The notes under the pieces are model-generated. The model saw only the letters and a program-made list of their open reading frames with translations, had not been told where the DNA came from and made no database searches. The translations under genes were made by a program, and so were the position numbers. Below, in pieces: positions 1 to 8,838 of a stretch of DNA of 64,000 bases (positions within the stretch are counted from its first letter, which is position 1; each line of letters begins with the position of its first letter). The DNA comes from an uncultured Rhodospirillaceae bacterium (GTDB lineage Bacteria > Pseudomonadota > Alphaproteobacteria > Reyranellales > Reyranellaceae): positions 124,001-188,000 of the forward strand of contig CAMFGZ010000008.1 in NCBI GenBank assembly GCA_945952105.1. The letters run 5' to 3'.

Positions 1-292
1 GCACGGTGCGATAGCGAAGGTTGTTGCCGCCGCGGGTCTCCTCGGCATCGAGCTTCGACGACAAGGCCATCTTCCATGAGGCGGTCAGGGCGATCTCGGA
101 GGCGATGTCCCGCTTCAGATGCCAGCCCGCGCAATCCTGCGACAGGTCCTGGATCGCCGTGCCGATTCGCGGCGCATTGGCGGCAGCGCCCAGCCGAAGC
201 ACATACTCCGCTCGATGGGGCTGCATCTGCGCGTAGGCGAGTTGCGGCCCACTCACCAGAGCGGCGACGGCGAGGCACAAGAGACGATGCAT
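1..292 (-). CDS. DUF1849/EipB-like periplasmic protein, partial (N-terminal part; runs off the window start)
   Basis: Reverse strand from ATG at 292 reads MHRLLCLAVAALVSGPQLAYAQMQPHRAEYVLRLGAAANAPRIGTAIQDLSQDCAGWHLKRDIASEIALTASWKMALSSKLDAEETRGGNNLRYRTV: signal peptide then EipB/DUF1849-like start. Open at the window edge, so absent from the ORF track. Confidence 0.7.
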   Translation of the reverse strand, partial: MHRLLCLAVAALVSGPQLAYAQMQPHRAEYVLRLGAAANAPRIGTAIQDLSQDCAGWHLKRDIASEIALTASWKMALSSKLDAEETRGGNNLRYRTV

Positions 293-385
293 CGAGTCAC
301 CTTGCGCACCGGCTTGCGCCGGGTCAATCGTGCTTCGCATGAAATTGCGAGAGATCGTGGCCGGATTCAGGCAGGTGCAGGCGCC

Positions 386-1081
386 ATGAACAGGCTAGGA
401 TTCGTGTGCGCGGGCGAGCCGCTCGAAGCGCTGCCGATGGGCGCCCTTTATTGGCCCGCCGAACGGCTGCTGGCGGTGGCGGATCTCCATCTCGAAAAGG
501 GCTCCTCCTATGCCGTCAACGCGCGCAAGCTGTTGCCGCGGTACGACACGCGCCAGACCTTGGGCGCGCTCGCGGCACTGATCGAGGCCGTGCAACCGCG
601 TACGGTGGTTTGCCTGGGCGACTCTTTCCATGATCGTGCCGCGGTCGAGCGCATGCCGGAAGCGGAGCAGGCCCTGATCGGGCGTCTGACCACGCGTACG
701 CGCTTCGTGTGGATCGCGGGCAATCACGATCCCGCACCCCCTCCGTCTGGCTGGGGCGAAGTGGCGGAAGAAATCAGGTCGGGACCGCTGGTGTTCCGCC
801 ACGAGGCGCTGTTCGGACCCGCCGATGGCGAGGTGTCCGGGCACTATCATCCGGTAGCAGCCCTCACGGTGAGGGGGCGCGGCTTGCGGCGGCGCTGCTT
901 CCTCACCGATGGGAGGCGCCTCATCCTTCCGGCCTTCGGCGCCTATGCGGGAGGTCTCAACGCGCTCGATCCGGCGATCGCCCAGCTCTTCCCCGACGAC
1001 TACGATGCACTGGTCGTCGGAAAGGACGCGGTCCGCCGTCTTTCATGGCGGCGACTGCGTCCCGACGCGACTTTCGTGTAA
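386..1081 (+). CDS. pdeM: Ligase-associated DNA damage response metallophosphoesterase/endonuclease PdeM
   Basis: Calcineurin-like motifs VADLHLEKG, LGDSFHD, GNHD, SGHYHP; start MNRLGF at 386 preferred over the longer ORF at 119. Confidence 0.8.
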   Translation: MNRLGFVCAGEPLEALPMGALYWPAERLLAVADLHLEKGSSYAVNARKLLPRYDTRQTLGALAALIEAVQPRTVVCLGDSFHDRAAVERMPEAEQALIGRLTTRTRFVWIAGNHDPAPPPSGWGEVAEEIRSGPLVFRHEALFGPADGEVSGHYHPVAALTVRGRGLRRRCFLTDGRRLILPAFGAYAGGLNALDPAIAQLFPDDYDALVVGKDAVRRLSWRRLRPDATFV

Positions 1082-1191
1082 TGCGAAGCACCTCGACGGA
1101 GCGCATGACCCGAGCTGTGCTCTAGATTCGTCGGGCATCGGGACATGAACGCCTCAGGAGTGGGAGCGCTCCATGGCCGACGCCTTTGTGA

Positions 1192-1992
1192 TTATTTCGG
1201 CAGTTCGTACTTCAGCGTCACTTCGCCGAGGCCCTCGATCCTGCCGGTGGCGGTGCTGCCCGGCGGCACGAACTGGCAGGCGACCATGCTGCCCGACGAG
1301 ACGATCATACCCTTCTTGAGGCGCTTGCCGTGATCGCCGAGCTTGTTGGCGAGCCAGGCCAGCGCGTTGTAGCAATGGCCCAGCACGTCGCCCGAATGGC
1401 CTTCGCGCACCACCTTGCCGTCGAATGAGATGGAGCCGTTCAGGTTGCCGAGGTCGAGCCTGGCCCAGTCCTTGTTCGGCCGGGCGAGCAGCGAGCCGCC
1501 GTTCCAGCCGGCGTCCATGATCAGTGGATTGACGGCGAGGCGGCTGTAATCGGCGCCGCGATCCTCGATCAGCTCGAAGCCCGCGCGTGCCTCGCCGACA
1601 TACTGCGCGATCGAGTCCCTGTCATAGGGCTTGGCCTTCGGTGCCGGCACGTCCGCGTTCACGGTCAGGATGATCTCGAGTTCCGCACCCAGCCGGGTCC
1701 AGCGATCGGCGCGAACAGTCGCCTTGTGCTCGAACACACGCTTCTTGCGGATCGGTCCGTAGGCGGGGCCCTTGAGGCCGGTCTGGGCCAGGATTTGCGG
1801 CGAGGTCAACGCGATCTTGTAGCCGACCAGGGGGCCCTGCTTGACCATCTGCTTCTTGAGGAAGGCGTCCTGCACCTTGTAGGCGAGGCGTTCGTCGTCG
1901 GTCGCGAATTGCTCTGGCCACCAGCCGACCACGGCGCGTGACTTGTCGACCTGATGCAGCCACGTGGCGACCTTGGCGACGCTGAACGTCAT
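1192..1992 (-). CDS. 2-keto-4-pentenoate hydratase / fumarylacetoacetate hydrolase-like protein
   Basis: Hydratase-like sequence (VGYKIALTSP, GAELEIILTVNADVP, GSMVACQFVPPGSTATGRIEGLGEVTLKYE); start MTFSVAKV. Confidence 0.7.
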   Translation of the reverse strand: MTFSVAKVATWLHQVDKSRAVVGWWPEQFATDDERLAYKVQDAFLKKQMVKQGPLVGYKIALTSPQILAQTGLKGPAYGPIRKKRVFEHKATVRADRWTRLGAELEIILTVNADVPAPKAKPYDRDSIAQYVGEARAGFELIEDRGADYSRLAVNPLIMDAGWNGGSLLARPNKDWARLDLGNLNGSISFDGKVVREGHSGDVLGHCYNALAWLANKLGDHGKRLKKGMIVSSGSMVACQFVPPGSTATGRIEGLGEVTLKYELPK

Positions 1993-2030
1993 CGTTTCTT
2001 CCCCTTGCCTGATCTCTTCGTCCCCGCATA

Positions 2031-2735
2031 GTGCCACTCATGGCGGCGAAAGCGTTGCGAAATCTGGGGCCGGTGCGCAGCGGCGCGGTGGTCGGTGTCG
2101 TGCTGGCGGGCGGCGAGGGACGGCGCATGGGGCCGGGACCGCTGAAGCCGCTGCGCCCGCTCGCCGGCAAGCCGATGATCGCCCATGTGGTCGAGCGTCT
2201 GCGGCCGCAGGTGATGGATCTGGTGATCGTGGCCAACGATCCCGATCCCGCTTTCCAGGCGCTCAATGTCGCCGTCGTCTCCGATGCGCCCGACATCCAG
2301 CAGGCGGCCCGTCTGGAAGGCCGGCGCCTCGGACCCCTGGCGGGCATCCTGGCCGGCATGGAATGGGCGCTGAAGCATCACCCTCATTCCGGCTGGATCC
2401 TGACCGCGCCGGCCGACGTGCCGTTCCTGCCGCTCGATCTCACGGTGCGCCTGTGCGGCCTGATGCACGTGCCGGAGCCGGACGTGCTGATGGTGCGTCA
2501 CGGCAAGCGGCGAGAGCATACGCTCGCGATCTGGTCGGTGAAGCTGGCGGCCGATCTGCGGCGGGCGATCCTCGAAGAGGGGATGCGGCGGGTCGAAACC
2601 TTCGCCCAGCGCTATGCCTTCGAGGAACTCGTCTGGCCCGGCAATGCCGCACCGTTCCTCAACGTCAACACGCCGGTCGAACTCAGCGAGGCGCTGGCTC
2701 GTCTGGAACCAGTTCGATCACGTTCCCGTCGATGA
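2031..2735 (+). CDS. mobA: Molybdenum cofactor guanylyltransferase / NTP transferase
   Basis: VLAGGEGRRMGPGPLKPLRPLAGKPMI nucleotidyltransferase signature, LTAPADVPFLP. Confidence 0.8.
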   Translation: MPLMAAKALRNLGPVRSGAVVGVVLAGGEGRRMGPGPLKPLRPLAGKPMIAHVVERLRPQVMDLVIVANDPDPAFQALNVAVVSDAPDIQQAARLEGRRLGPLAGILAGMEWALKHHPHSGWILTAPADVPFLPLDLTVRLCGLMHVPEPDVLMVRHGKRREHTLAIWSVKLAADLRRAILEEGMRRVETFAQRYAFEELVWPGNAAPFLNVNTPVELSEALARLEPVRSRSRR

Positions 2736-2877
2736 CCACCTTGCCCGCATTCTCGAAGTTCACGGTGATCCGGTGGCCGATCATCGACTGGATCTGTCCG
2801 GGGCCCCAGTCGGGCCGGCCGGGATGGCGCACGAAGTCGCCGGGGCTGAGGAGGCCGTTACCGGGTTGCTCGAACAA
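2683..2877 (-). CDS. DUF3553-type small protein
   Basis: MFEQPGNGLLSPGDFVRHPGRPDWGPGQIQSMIGHRITVNFENAGKVVIDGNVIELVPDEP; converges with and overlaps the mobA 3' end. Confidence 0.7.
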   Translation of the reverse strand: MFEQPGNGLLSPGDFVRHPGRPDWGPGQIQSMIGHRITVNFENAGKVVIDGNVIELVPDEPAPR

Positions 2878-2978
2878 GTTTTCGTTATTCCTGCGTGTGG
2901 GTACGATGAGGGACGCGTGACGCCTTGCGGCCTTAATCCCGAGTATAGACTGGGCGTCGTCATGTCATGGAGGACACA

Positions 2979-3227
2979 ATGAGCCATACCCGCCTTGCCA
3001 TCGCCTCGGCCCTTGCCGCCGCGCTTGTGCTTCCGGTCGCCACCAGCCACGCGCAGGGCAACATGGAGAAGTGCTACGGCATCGCGAAGGCCGGCAAGAA
3101 CGACTGCCAGACCGCGCATTCGTCCTGCGCCGGCACGTCGAAGAAGGATGCGCAGCCTGACGCCTGGATCTCCGTCCCGAAGGGCGCCTGCGAGAAGATC
3201 ATCGGCGGCAAGCTCACCCCGAGCTGA
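2979..3227 (+). CDS. DUF2282 small secreted protein, bufferin-like RiPP precursor (BufA1-like)
   Basis: Signal peptide, four Cys (EKCYGIAK, NDCQTAHSSCAG, KGACEKIIGG), ggagg RBS at 2969; followed by DUF692 and DUF2063 genes. Confidence 0.82.
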   Translation: MSHTRLAIASALAAALVLPVATSHAQGNMEKCYGIAKAGKNDCQTAHSSCAGTSKKDAQPDAWISVPKGACEKIIGGKLTPS

Positions 3228-3229
3228 CC

Positions 3230-4069
3230 TTGAATCCGGCCGCCGGCATCGGATTGCGCGCGCCGCATCTCGCGGAGATCGTGCGTGACCGTCCGGCGGC
3301 CGGCTTCCTGGAGATCCACGCCGAGAACCATCTCGGTGCCTCTCCGGCACGGCAGGCCCTGGAAGGGCTGCGCCGGGACTACGCTTTGTCGGTTCATGCC
3401 GTGGGGCTCTCGCTTGGCTCGGTCGAGGGGCTGGACGAGGCGCACCTCGATCGAGTCGCCACCCTGATCGATCGCCTGCAGCCGGCTCTCGTTTCCGATC
3501 ATCTTGCCTGGAGTGTCGCCGGCGGCCGCTACTTCAACGATCTCCTGCCGCTGCCCTACACGCAGGAAGCGCTCGAGGTCGTCGTGCGCAACGTCGACCG
3601 CCTGCAGGAACGGCTCGGGCGGCAGGTCCTGGTCGAGAACCCTTCCTGCTATCTGGCATTCGCGCACTCGACCCTGTCGGAGGCGGAATTCCTGGCCGAA
3701 CTGGCACACCGCAGCGGATGCGGCCTGTTGCTGGACGTGAACAACATCGTCGTGACGGCGCACAATCTCAGGCTCGATCCGATGGACTGGCTCGAAAAAC
3801 TGCCGGCGTCCGCTGTCGGCGAATATCATCTGGCCGGCCATGCCGTGAACGATGCCGATGGAGATACCATCCTCATCGACGATCACGGCAGCCGGGTGAG
3901 CGAGGGTGTCTGGAAGCTGTTCGGCGAGGTCGTGGGCCGCTTCGGTCCGAAGCCGGCGCTGGTCGAGTGGGACACGGACCTGCCCGACGTGAACGTGCTG
4001 CTCGCCGAGGCGGATCGGGCCCGTGCCTTTCTCGACGCGGAGGGCGGTGCCGATGCTCGGGCTGCGTGA
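3230..4069 (+). CDS. DUF692 family multinuclear iron oxygenase (BufB/MbnB-like)
   Basis: GIGLRAPHLAEI, FLEIHAENHL, VSDHLAWS, LVENPSCYL, LLLDVNNIVVTAHN; TTG start 2 bp after the DUF2282 stop. Confidence 0.85.
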   Translation: MNPAAGIGLRAPHLAEIVRDRPAAGFLEIHAENHLGASPARQALEGLRRDYALSVHAVGLSLGSVEGLDEAHLDRVATLIDRLQPALVSDHLAWSVAGGRYFNDLLPLPYTQEALEVVVRNVDRLQERLGRQVLVENPSCYLAFAHSTLSEAEFLAELAHRSGCGLLLDVNNIVVTAHNLRLDPMDWLEKLPASAVGEYHLAGHAVNDADGDTILIDDHGSRVSEGVWKLFGEVVGRFGPKPALVEWDTDLPDVNVLLAEADRARAFLDAEGGADARAA

Positions 4070-4835
4070 CCTGCAGGCGGCGTTCGCGGCCCATCTCGTG
4101 GGCGAGGATCGAGCCGACCTCGCGAGCGCAGTCGTCGGCGACACGATTCCGGCCGCTTCCCGTCTGCGCGTTCACCGCCATCATGTTGGCCAGAGCCTCG
4201 CCAGCGCGCTGGCGAGCACGTTTCCCACCGTTCAAGCGCTCGTTGGCCAAGCCTTCTTCCAGGGTATGGCGCGGGCGTTCATCGTCCGGGAGCTGCCGGG
4301 GCAACCGGTGCTGGCCGAGTATGGGGAGGGCTTTCCGGATCACGTTGCGGCCTATGGCCCGGCGGCGTCCTTGCCCTATCTCGCCGACGTGGCGCGGCTG
4401 GATTGGGCCCTCAACCTCGCCTTTCAGGCCCCGTCATCGGGCAGGCTGACGAGAGAGGACTTGTCCGCCATCGAGCCGGAACGGCTGCTCGGGCTGAAAC
4501 TTTCCCTGGCCGTCGGTTCGACGCTGATCGAGTCACCCCATCCGATCGACCGGATCTGGCGCGCCGCCCGGCCGGATGGCCCGGATGAACCAATAAGCCT
4601 GGAGGAGGGGCCTGCGGCCCTCCTCGTCCTGCGCGGGGAGGACGACGCCGGATTTCTGACCTTGGGTCCCGCCGAGGCCGCCTTCATCCTGTCCCTCGGG
4701 GCGGGGGGCTCGCTGGAGGAGGCCTCCCGATCCGCGTTCGCCCGCGAACCCGGCTTCGACCTCTCTACAACTTTTGCGAGGCTCGTTGCCTCGAAGGCGT
4801 TTGCTGCGTTGCAGCATAAATCGATGAGCTGCTGA
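4053..4835 (+). CDS. DUF2063 family putative DNA-binding domain protein (BufC-like)
   Basis: LRDLQAAFAAHL, RLRVHRHHV, ALASTFPTVQALVGQAFF; overlaps the end of the DUF692 gene. Confidence 0.82.
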   Translation: MLGLRDLQAAFAAHLVGEDRADLASAVVGDTIPAASRLRVHRHHVGQSLASALASTFPTVQALVGQAFFQGMARAFIVRELPGQPVLAEYGEGFPDHVAAYGPAASLPYLADVARLDWALNLAFQAPSSGRLTREDLSAIEPERLLGLKLSLAVGSTLIESPHPIDRIWRAARPDGPDEPISLEEGPAALLVLRGEDDAGFLTLGPAEAAFILSLGAGGSLEEASRSAFAREPGFDLSTTFARLVASKAFAALQHKSMSC

Positions 4836-4923
4836 TCAAAATCCTTACATTTCCGTGAATATTTTGTGGGCACTCTCTTTGCTGCAGTGCACGACTGAAT
4901 CGCTCGCCGGACTCTAAACGTTC

Positions 4924-4951
4924 TTGCAGCGAGAGGGCCCGTCCCTATACT
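4924..4951 (+). promoter_or_regulatory. Candidate sigma70-type promoter for dksA (TTGCAG-16 bp-TATACT)
   Basis: -35 TTGCAG at 4924-4929, -10 TATACT at 4946-4951, about 70 bp upstream of the dksA start. Confidence 0.5.
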
Positions 4952-5019
4952 CCGCGCGCTTCGAAAAGGGTCCGCCTTCCCCTGGTGGACTGTCGTGGCT
5001 GCGAGTGGAGTTGCCGACG

Positions 5020-5445
5020 ATGTCGATTACGTTGCCGCAGAATTATCGGCCGACAGAGCGTGAAGCGTTCATGAATCCGATGCAGCAGGAGTACTTCCGG
5101 CAGAAGTTGCTGAAGTGGAAGGGCGAGCTGATCGATGAGTCCAACCAGACCCTGCAGAACATGCAGGAAGAGAGTCTGGCGCAGCCCGACCTCGCCGATC
5201 GCGCGACCGCCGAGACCGACCGTTCCCTGGAACTGCGGACGCGCGATCGCTTCCGCAAGCTGATCTCCAAGATCGACCAGGCGATGAAGTCGATCGAGGA
5301 GGGCACCTACGGCTATTGCGAGGAAACGGGCGAGCCGATCTCGCTCAAGCGTCTGGAGGCGCGGCCGATCGCGACCCTCTCGGTCGAAGCGCAGGAACGC
5401 CACGAACGCATGGAGCGGACCCGCCGCGACGAAGGCGCCGACTGA
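5020..5445 (+). CDS. dksA: RNA polymerase-binding transcription factor DksA
   Basis: C-terminal YGYCEETGEPISLKRLEARPIATLSVEAQERHERMER; start MSITLPQNY. Confidence 0.9.
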   Translation: MSITLPQNYRPTEREAFMNPMQQEYFRQKLLKWKGELIDESNQTLQNMQEESLAQPDLADRATAETDRSLELRTRDRFRKLISKIDQAMKSIEEGTYGYCEETGEPISLKRLEARPIATLSVEAQERHERMERTRRDEGAD

Positions 5446-5453
5446 ACGAAACA

Positions 5454-5484
5454 AAAAGGCCCGCATCGAGCGGGCCTTTTCTTT
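5454..5484 (+). terminator. Rho-independent terminator after dksA
   Basis: aaaaggcccgc-atcga-gcgggcctttt, perfect 11-bp stem with T-rich tail. Confidence 0.85.
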
Positions 5485-5506
5485 TCCGGCAATCGCCTCG
5501 CAGCGA

Positions 5507-6967
5507 TCAGGCTTTTGCTTCGGCCTGCATCTCCTGGCGCTTGAGCGCACGGCCGGCCTTGCCGTCGCCTTGCTTGCCGTCGCGCCAGACGATGGCGCCG
5601 TTGCACAGCACCGTGTCGATGCCCTTGGCCGGCGAGATCGGCTTGTCGAAGGTCGCGGTGTCGATCACCGTCGCCGGATCGAACACGCAGATGTCGGCAT
5701 AGAAGCCAGGCTTCACCTCGCCGCGCTTGGCGAGATGGAAGCGCTGCGCCGAGTAGGAAGTCATGCGGCGTACGGCATCCTCCAGCGGGAAAAGCTTGAG
5801 GTCGCGCGAGTAGTGGCCGAGCACGCGGGGGAAGGTCCCCCACAGGCGCGGATGCGGATGGGCGTCGAACGGGATTCCGTCCGAGCCGATCATGGCGCCG
5901 GGATGGGACATCGCGGCCTGCACGTCCTTCTCGTCCATCATGAAGTAGATGGCGCCGGCCGGCTGGATACGATCGGCGGCTTCCTTCATCGAGCAGCCCA
6001 TCTCGTCGGCGATCTCCTTGAGGTCGCGGCCGCTGAGGCCCGGCACCTTGTCGGACCAGGTGATGAGCACCTTGTCGGCGCGCTCCAGCATGTCGCTGCG
6101 CAGGATCGTGGAGCCCGCGACGTAGGGATAGACGTCGAAAGCGATCTGCTGCTTCTTCATCGCCTCGTTGAAGAGCGGCAGCGTCTCCTTCATGCGGCCG
6201 AAGTTGGAACGGCCCGAGCACTTGTGGTGCGAGACGATGATTTCGGCGCCGACGCGGCGGCCGATCTCGAACGTCTCGTCCATCGCCTTCAGGATATGGT
6301 CACCCTCGTCGCGCATGTGAGCGGTGTAGACGCCGCCCCACTTGCCAAGCGGCTTGGCCACTTCGACGACCTCGTCGGTCGAGGCGTGGCTCGACACGGC
6401 GTAGAACAGGCCACTCGACATGCCGATCGCGCCCTGTTCGAGGCTCTGATCGAGCAGCTCGCGCATCTGCTTGATTTCGGGCGCCGTGGCGACGCGGTTG
6501 AGGTCGTCACCCATCGAATTGATGCGCAACGTGCCATGGCCGATCAGGAAGGCGCCGTTGATCGCGGGCTTCGCCGCGTCGACCTTGCCGGCGAACTCGG
6601 CGAAGCTGGAGGCGAGGTTCTCCTTCTTCTTGATGATCAGCGACATCCAGTGGCCGACGTCGGGCCTGACATAGGGCGCGGCCGAGACGCCGCAATTGCC
6701 GCACACCACGGTGGTGACGCCCTGGCTGGCCTTCATCGCCATGCCGGGATTGTCGATCAGGGCGGTGTCGTCGTGCGTGTGCACGTCGATGAAGCCCGGC
6801 GCCACGACCTTGCCCGCGGCGTCGATCTCATTGTCGCCGCGCAGCGTGCCCGGCGCCTCGACGGCGGCAATGCGATCGCCTTTCAGGGCGACGTCGGCGG
6901 CGAACAGCTTCTTGCCGGTGCCGTCGGCCACCTGGCCGTTGCGGATGACGATATCGTAAGTGGCCAT
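5507..6967 (-). CDS. N-acyl-D-amino-acid deacylase / D-aminoacylase family amidohydrolase
   Basis: APGFIDVHTHDD, VVCGNCGVSAAP, SHHKCSGRSNFG, SDGIPFDAHPHPRLWGTFPRVLGHY. Confidence 0.85.
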   Translation of the reverse strand: MATYDIVIRNGQVADGTGKKLFAADVALKGDRIAAVEAPGTLRGDNEIDAAGKVVAPGFIDVHTHDDTALIDNPGMAMKASQGVTTVVCGNCGVSAAPYVRPDVGHWMSLIIKKKENLASSFAEFAGKVDAAKPAINGAFLIGHGTLRINSMGDDLNRVATAPEIKQMRELLDQSLEQGAIGMSSGLFYAVSSHASTDEVVEVAKPLGKWGGVYTAHMRDEGDHILKAMDETFEIGRRVGAEIIVSHHKCSGRSNFGRMKETLPLFNEAMKKQQIAFDVYPYVAGSTILRSDMLERADKVLITWSDKVPGLSGRDLKEIADEMGCSMKEAADRIQPAGAIYFMMDEKDVQAAMSHPGAMIGSDGIPFDAHPHPRLWGTFPRVLGHYSRDLKLFPLEDAVRRMTSYSAQRFHLAKRGEVKPGFYADICVFDPATVIDTATFDKPISPAKGIDTVLCNGAIVWRDGKQGDGKAGRALKRQEMQAEAKA

Positions 6968-6975
6968 GGGAACTC

Positions 6976-8496
6976 CTAGGCTTCGTTGCGGCCGAGCCGC
7001 ATGTCGAGGTCGAACGGGTAGAGCGGCCGCTTGACCCGTTCGTACTTGAACAGCTTGAGGTCGGAGGCGGTGCAGCCGTCGCCGTCACACATCACGATGT
7101 GCTTGGCGATGGGCTCGAAGCCGGCGCGGAAATGCTGGCGCGACTTGATCAGCACGTACTTCTTGCGGCGCGGATCGATGCCGCAATGGGTGAAGACGCC
7201 GAGATCGTAGGGCTCGGCGCGCTTCTCGGAGACGACGATCTGCATCCTGCCGGTGTCGAGCACGGCGGTGCGGCCCATGCGGACGGTGGTGCCGGTCGCC
7301 ATCGGGCCAGTCACGACGAACTGGCCGTCGGTGATCGCCTTCACCTTGCCAGTGATCTTGAGCGGCTTGCCCTTCAGGCCCATGGCCGGCATGTCGATCT
7401 TGCCGCCCAGTTCGAGCGTCACTTCGGCGCCGACGCCGGCCTTGATCATCTGCTCGACGCAGGCCGGGTCGCAGATCGGGCCGGCACAGGCATCCTCGAG
7501 CTCCTGCTTGATGGCCTCCTCGATGACACTCATCACGTCCTGGGTGCCGCCCGACGCGGTGTTGTCGCCGTGGTCGGCCATGACGACGGGATAATCCGTG
7601 TAGCCCTTGGCGCGGCCGACCTGGACCGACAGCGGCTCGGGATGGAACAGGAAGCCTTCGCGCTTCTCCCACGCGGTATCGAGGATCTTGTTGAGCAGGA
7701 TCTCGCCCTCGGCCGTGCGCTTGTCGCAGACGATAACCGAGGACAAAGCGAGGTGAGGGATGTCGGCCTGCGGGAAGCCGCCAAACACCGAGGCATTGAG
7801 CACCGCGCCGGTATCCTCGGCCTGGTTGGCCATCCCCATGAGAGTCTTCATCGGCTCGCGCGAGGGCGTGTGGACCAGCGAACTGCTCATGATCGGGCGG
7901 TTGCCCCAGACCATCTTCGGCTCGACCTCGCCGGCCATCATCCGGATCAGGGTGCGGCCGGCGCGGCGGGCCGTGTCGGCCATGTCGATATGGGGATAGG
8001 TGCGATAGCCCGTCATGATGGTCGCGCCGTTCACCATCGCGTCGGTCATCTGCGTGTGGAAATCGAGGGCCACCGCAATCGGCACGCCGGGAGCGATCTT
8101 GCGGATGCGGTTCAGCAGCTCGCCCTCGCCGTCGTCATAATGCTCGGCCACCATTGCACCGTGCAGGGCGAGCAGGACGGCGTCGCAGCCCTTCTTCACC
8201 TCGTCGACGATGGCGGTCGTCATCTGCTCGTATGCCGCTTTCGTGACCAGGCCCGATGGATGGGCAGAGGCGGCCATCGGGACAGTGAACTCGGCTCCGG
8301 CCTTGCGCGCCACCTCGATGAAGCCGCCGAGGGACGTGTTGGTGCCTTCGGCCTCGTTGATGGCCGAGGGTCCGTTCAGGGCCCCCAGCCCGCCGCCTCG
8401 GGCGAAGGACTCGATCGGCGTGGGCAGCGGCGAGAACGTATTGGTCTCGTGCATCATCATTGCGACTACGAACTTCTTGGCCAACAACCCCTCCAT
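6976..8496 (-). CDS. M81 family metallopeptidase (MlrC-like)
   Basis: VAMMMHETNTFSPLPT, LLALHGAMVAEHYDDGEGELL, ADHGDNTASGGTQD. Confidence 0.85.
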   Translation of the reverse strand: MEGLLAKKFVVAMMMHETNTFSPLPTPIESFARGGGLGALNGPSAINEAEGTNTSLGGFIEVARKAGAEFTVPMAASAHPSGLVTKAAYEQMTTAIVDEVKKGCDAVLLALHGAMVAEHYDDGEGELLNRIRKIAPGVPIAVALDFHTQMTDAMVNGATIMTGYRTYPHIDMADTARRAGRTLIRMMAGEVEPKMVWGNRPIMSSSLVHTPSREPMKTLMGMANQAEDTGAVLNASVFGGFPQADIPHLALSSVIVCDKRTAEGEILLNKILDTAWEKREGFLFHPEPLSVQVGRAKGYTDYPVVMADHGDNTASGGTQDVMSVIEEAIKQELEDACAGPICDPACVEQMIKAGVGAEVTLELGGKIDMPAMGLKGKPLKITGKVKAITDGQFVVTGPMATGTTVRMGRTAVLDTGRMQIVVSEKRAEPYDLGVFTHCGIDPRRKKYVLIKSRQHFRAGFEPIAKHIVMCDGDGCTASDLKLFKYERVKRPLYPFDLDMRLGRNEA

Positions 8497-8700
8497 CCCG
8501 GGCTTAAGTGTTTGAACACACTACAAAAACGCACACCTCGCGCGTTTGCTGAAGCAATGCACCTCGTGCAAGGCTGCATCGCACTATTCTTGTGCGTTGC
8601 AAAAACAACACACCCAGTCCCAGACATCAACGAACGCTAAATATGTGAATTCAGGGATCTTTTTCGCTCTTGCATTCTCTTCGCAGGTGCACCATTCTTA

Positions 8701-8803
8701 GCGGGCAGCAAACGCTACCTCGGTAGCCTCTTTGTTTGCTGTATGCCCGTCTTGGGCGTTTCCTCCCTAAACTCGGGCCGTGCTTGTCACGGCCCCTTTT
8801 TTT
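8701..8803 (+). ncRNA. Candidate small RNA with 5' stem-loop, unpaired CCUCCCU segment and intrinsic terminator
   Basis: Stem-loop cgggca/gcaaac/gctacc-tc-ggtagc/gtttgc/tgcccg (8702-8749), unpaired gtttcctccctaaact, then terminator gggccgtg-cttgt-cacggccc-c-ttttttt (8775-8803); intergenic, no ORF. Confidence 0.65.
8775..8803 (+). terminator. Rho-independent terminator of the candidate sRNA
   Basis: Perfect 8-bp stem, 5-nt loop, 7-T tail. Confidence 0.85.
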
Positions 8804-8838
8804 GCCCGAACGGCTGATCGTGGGCGCCAGCGCTGCCC

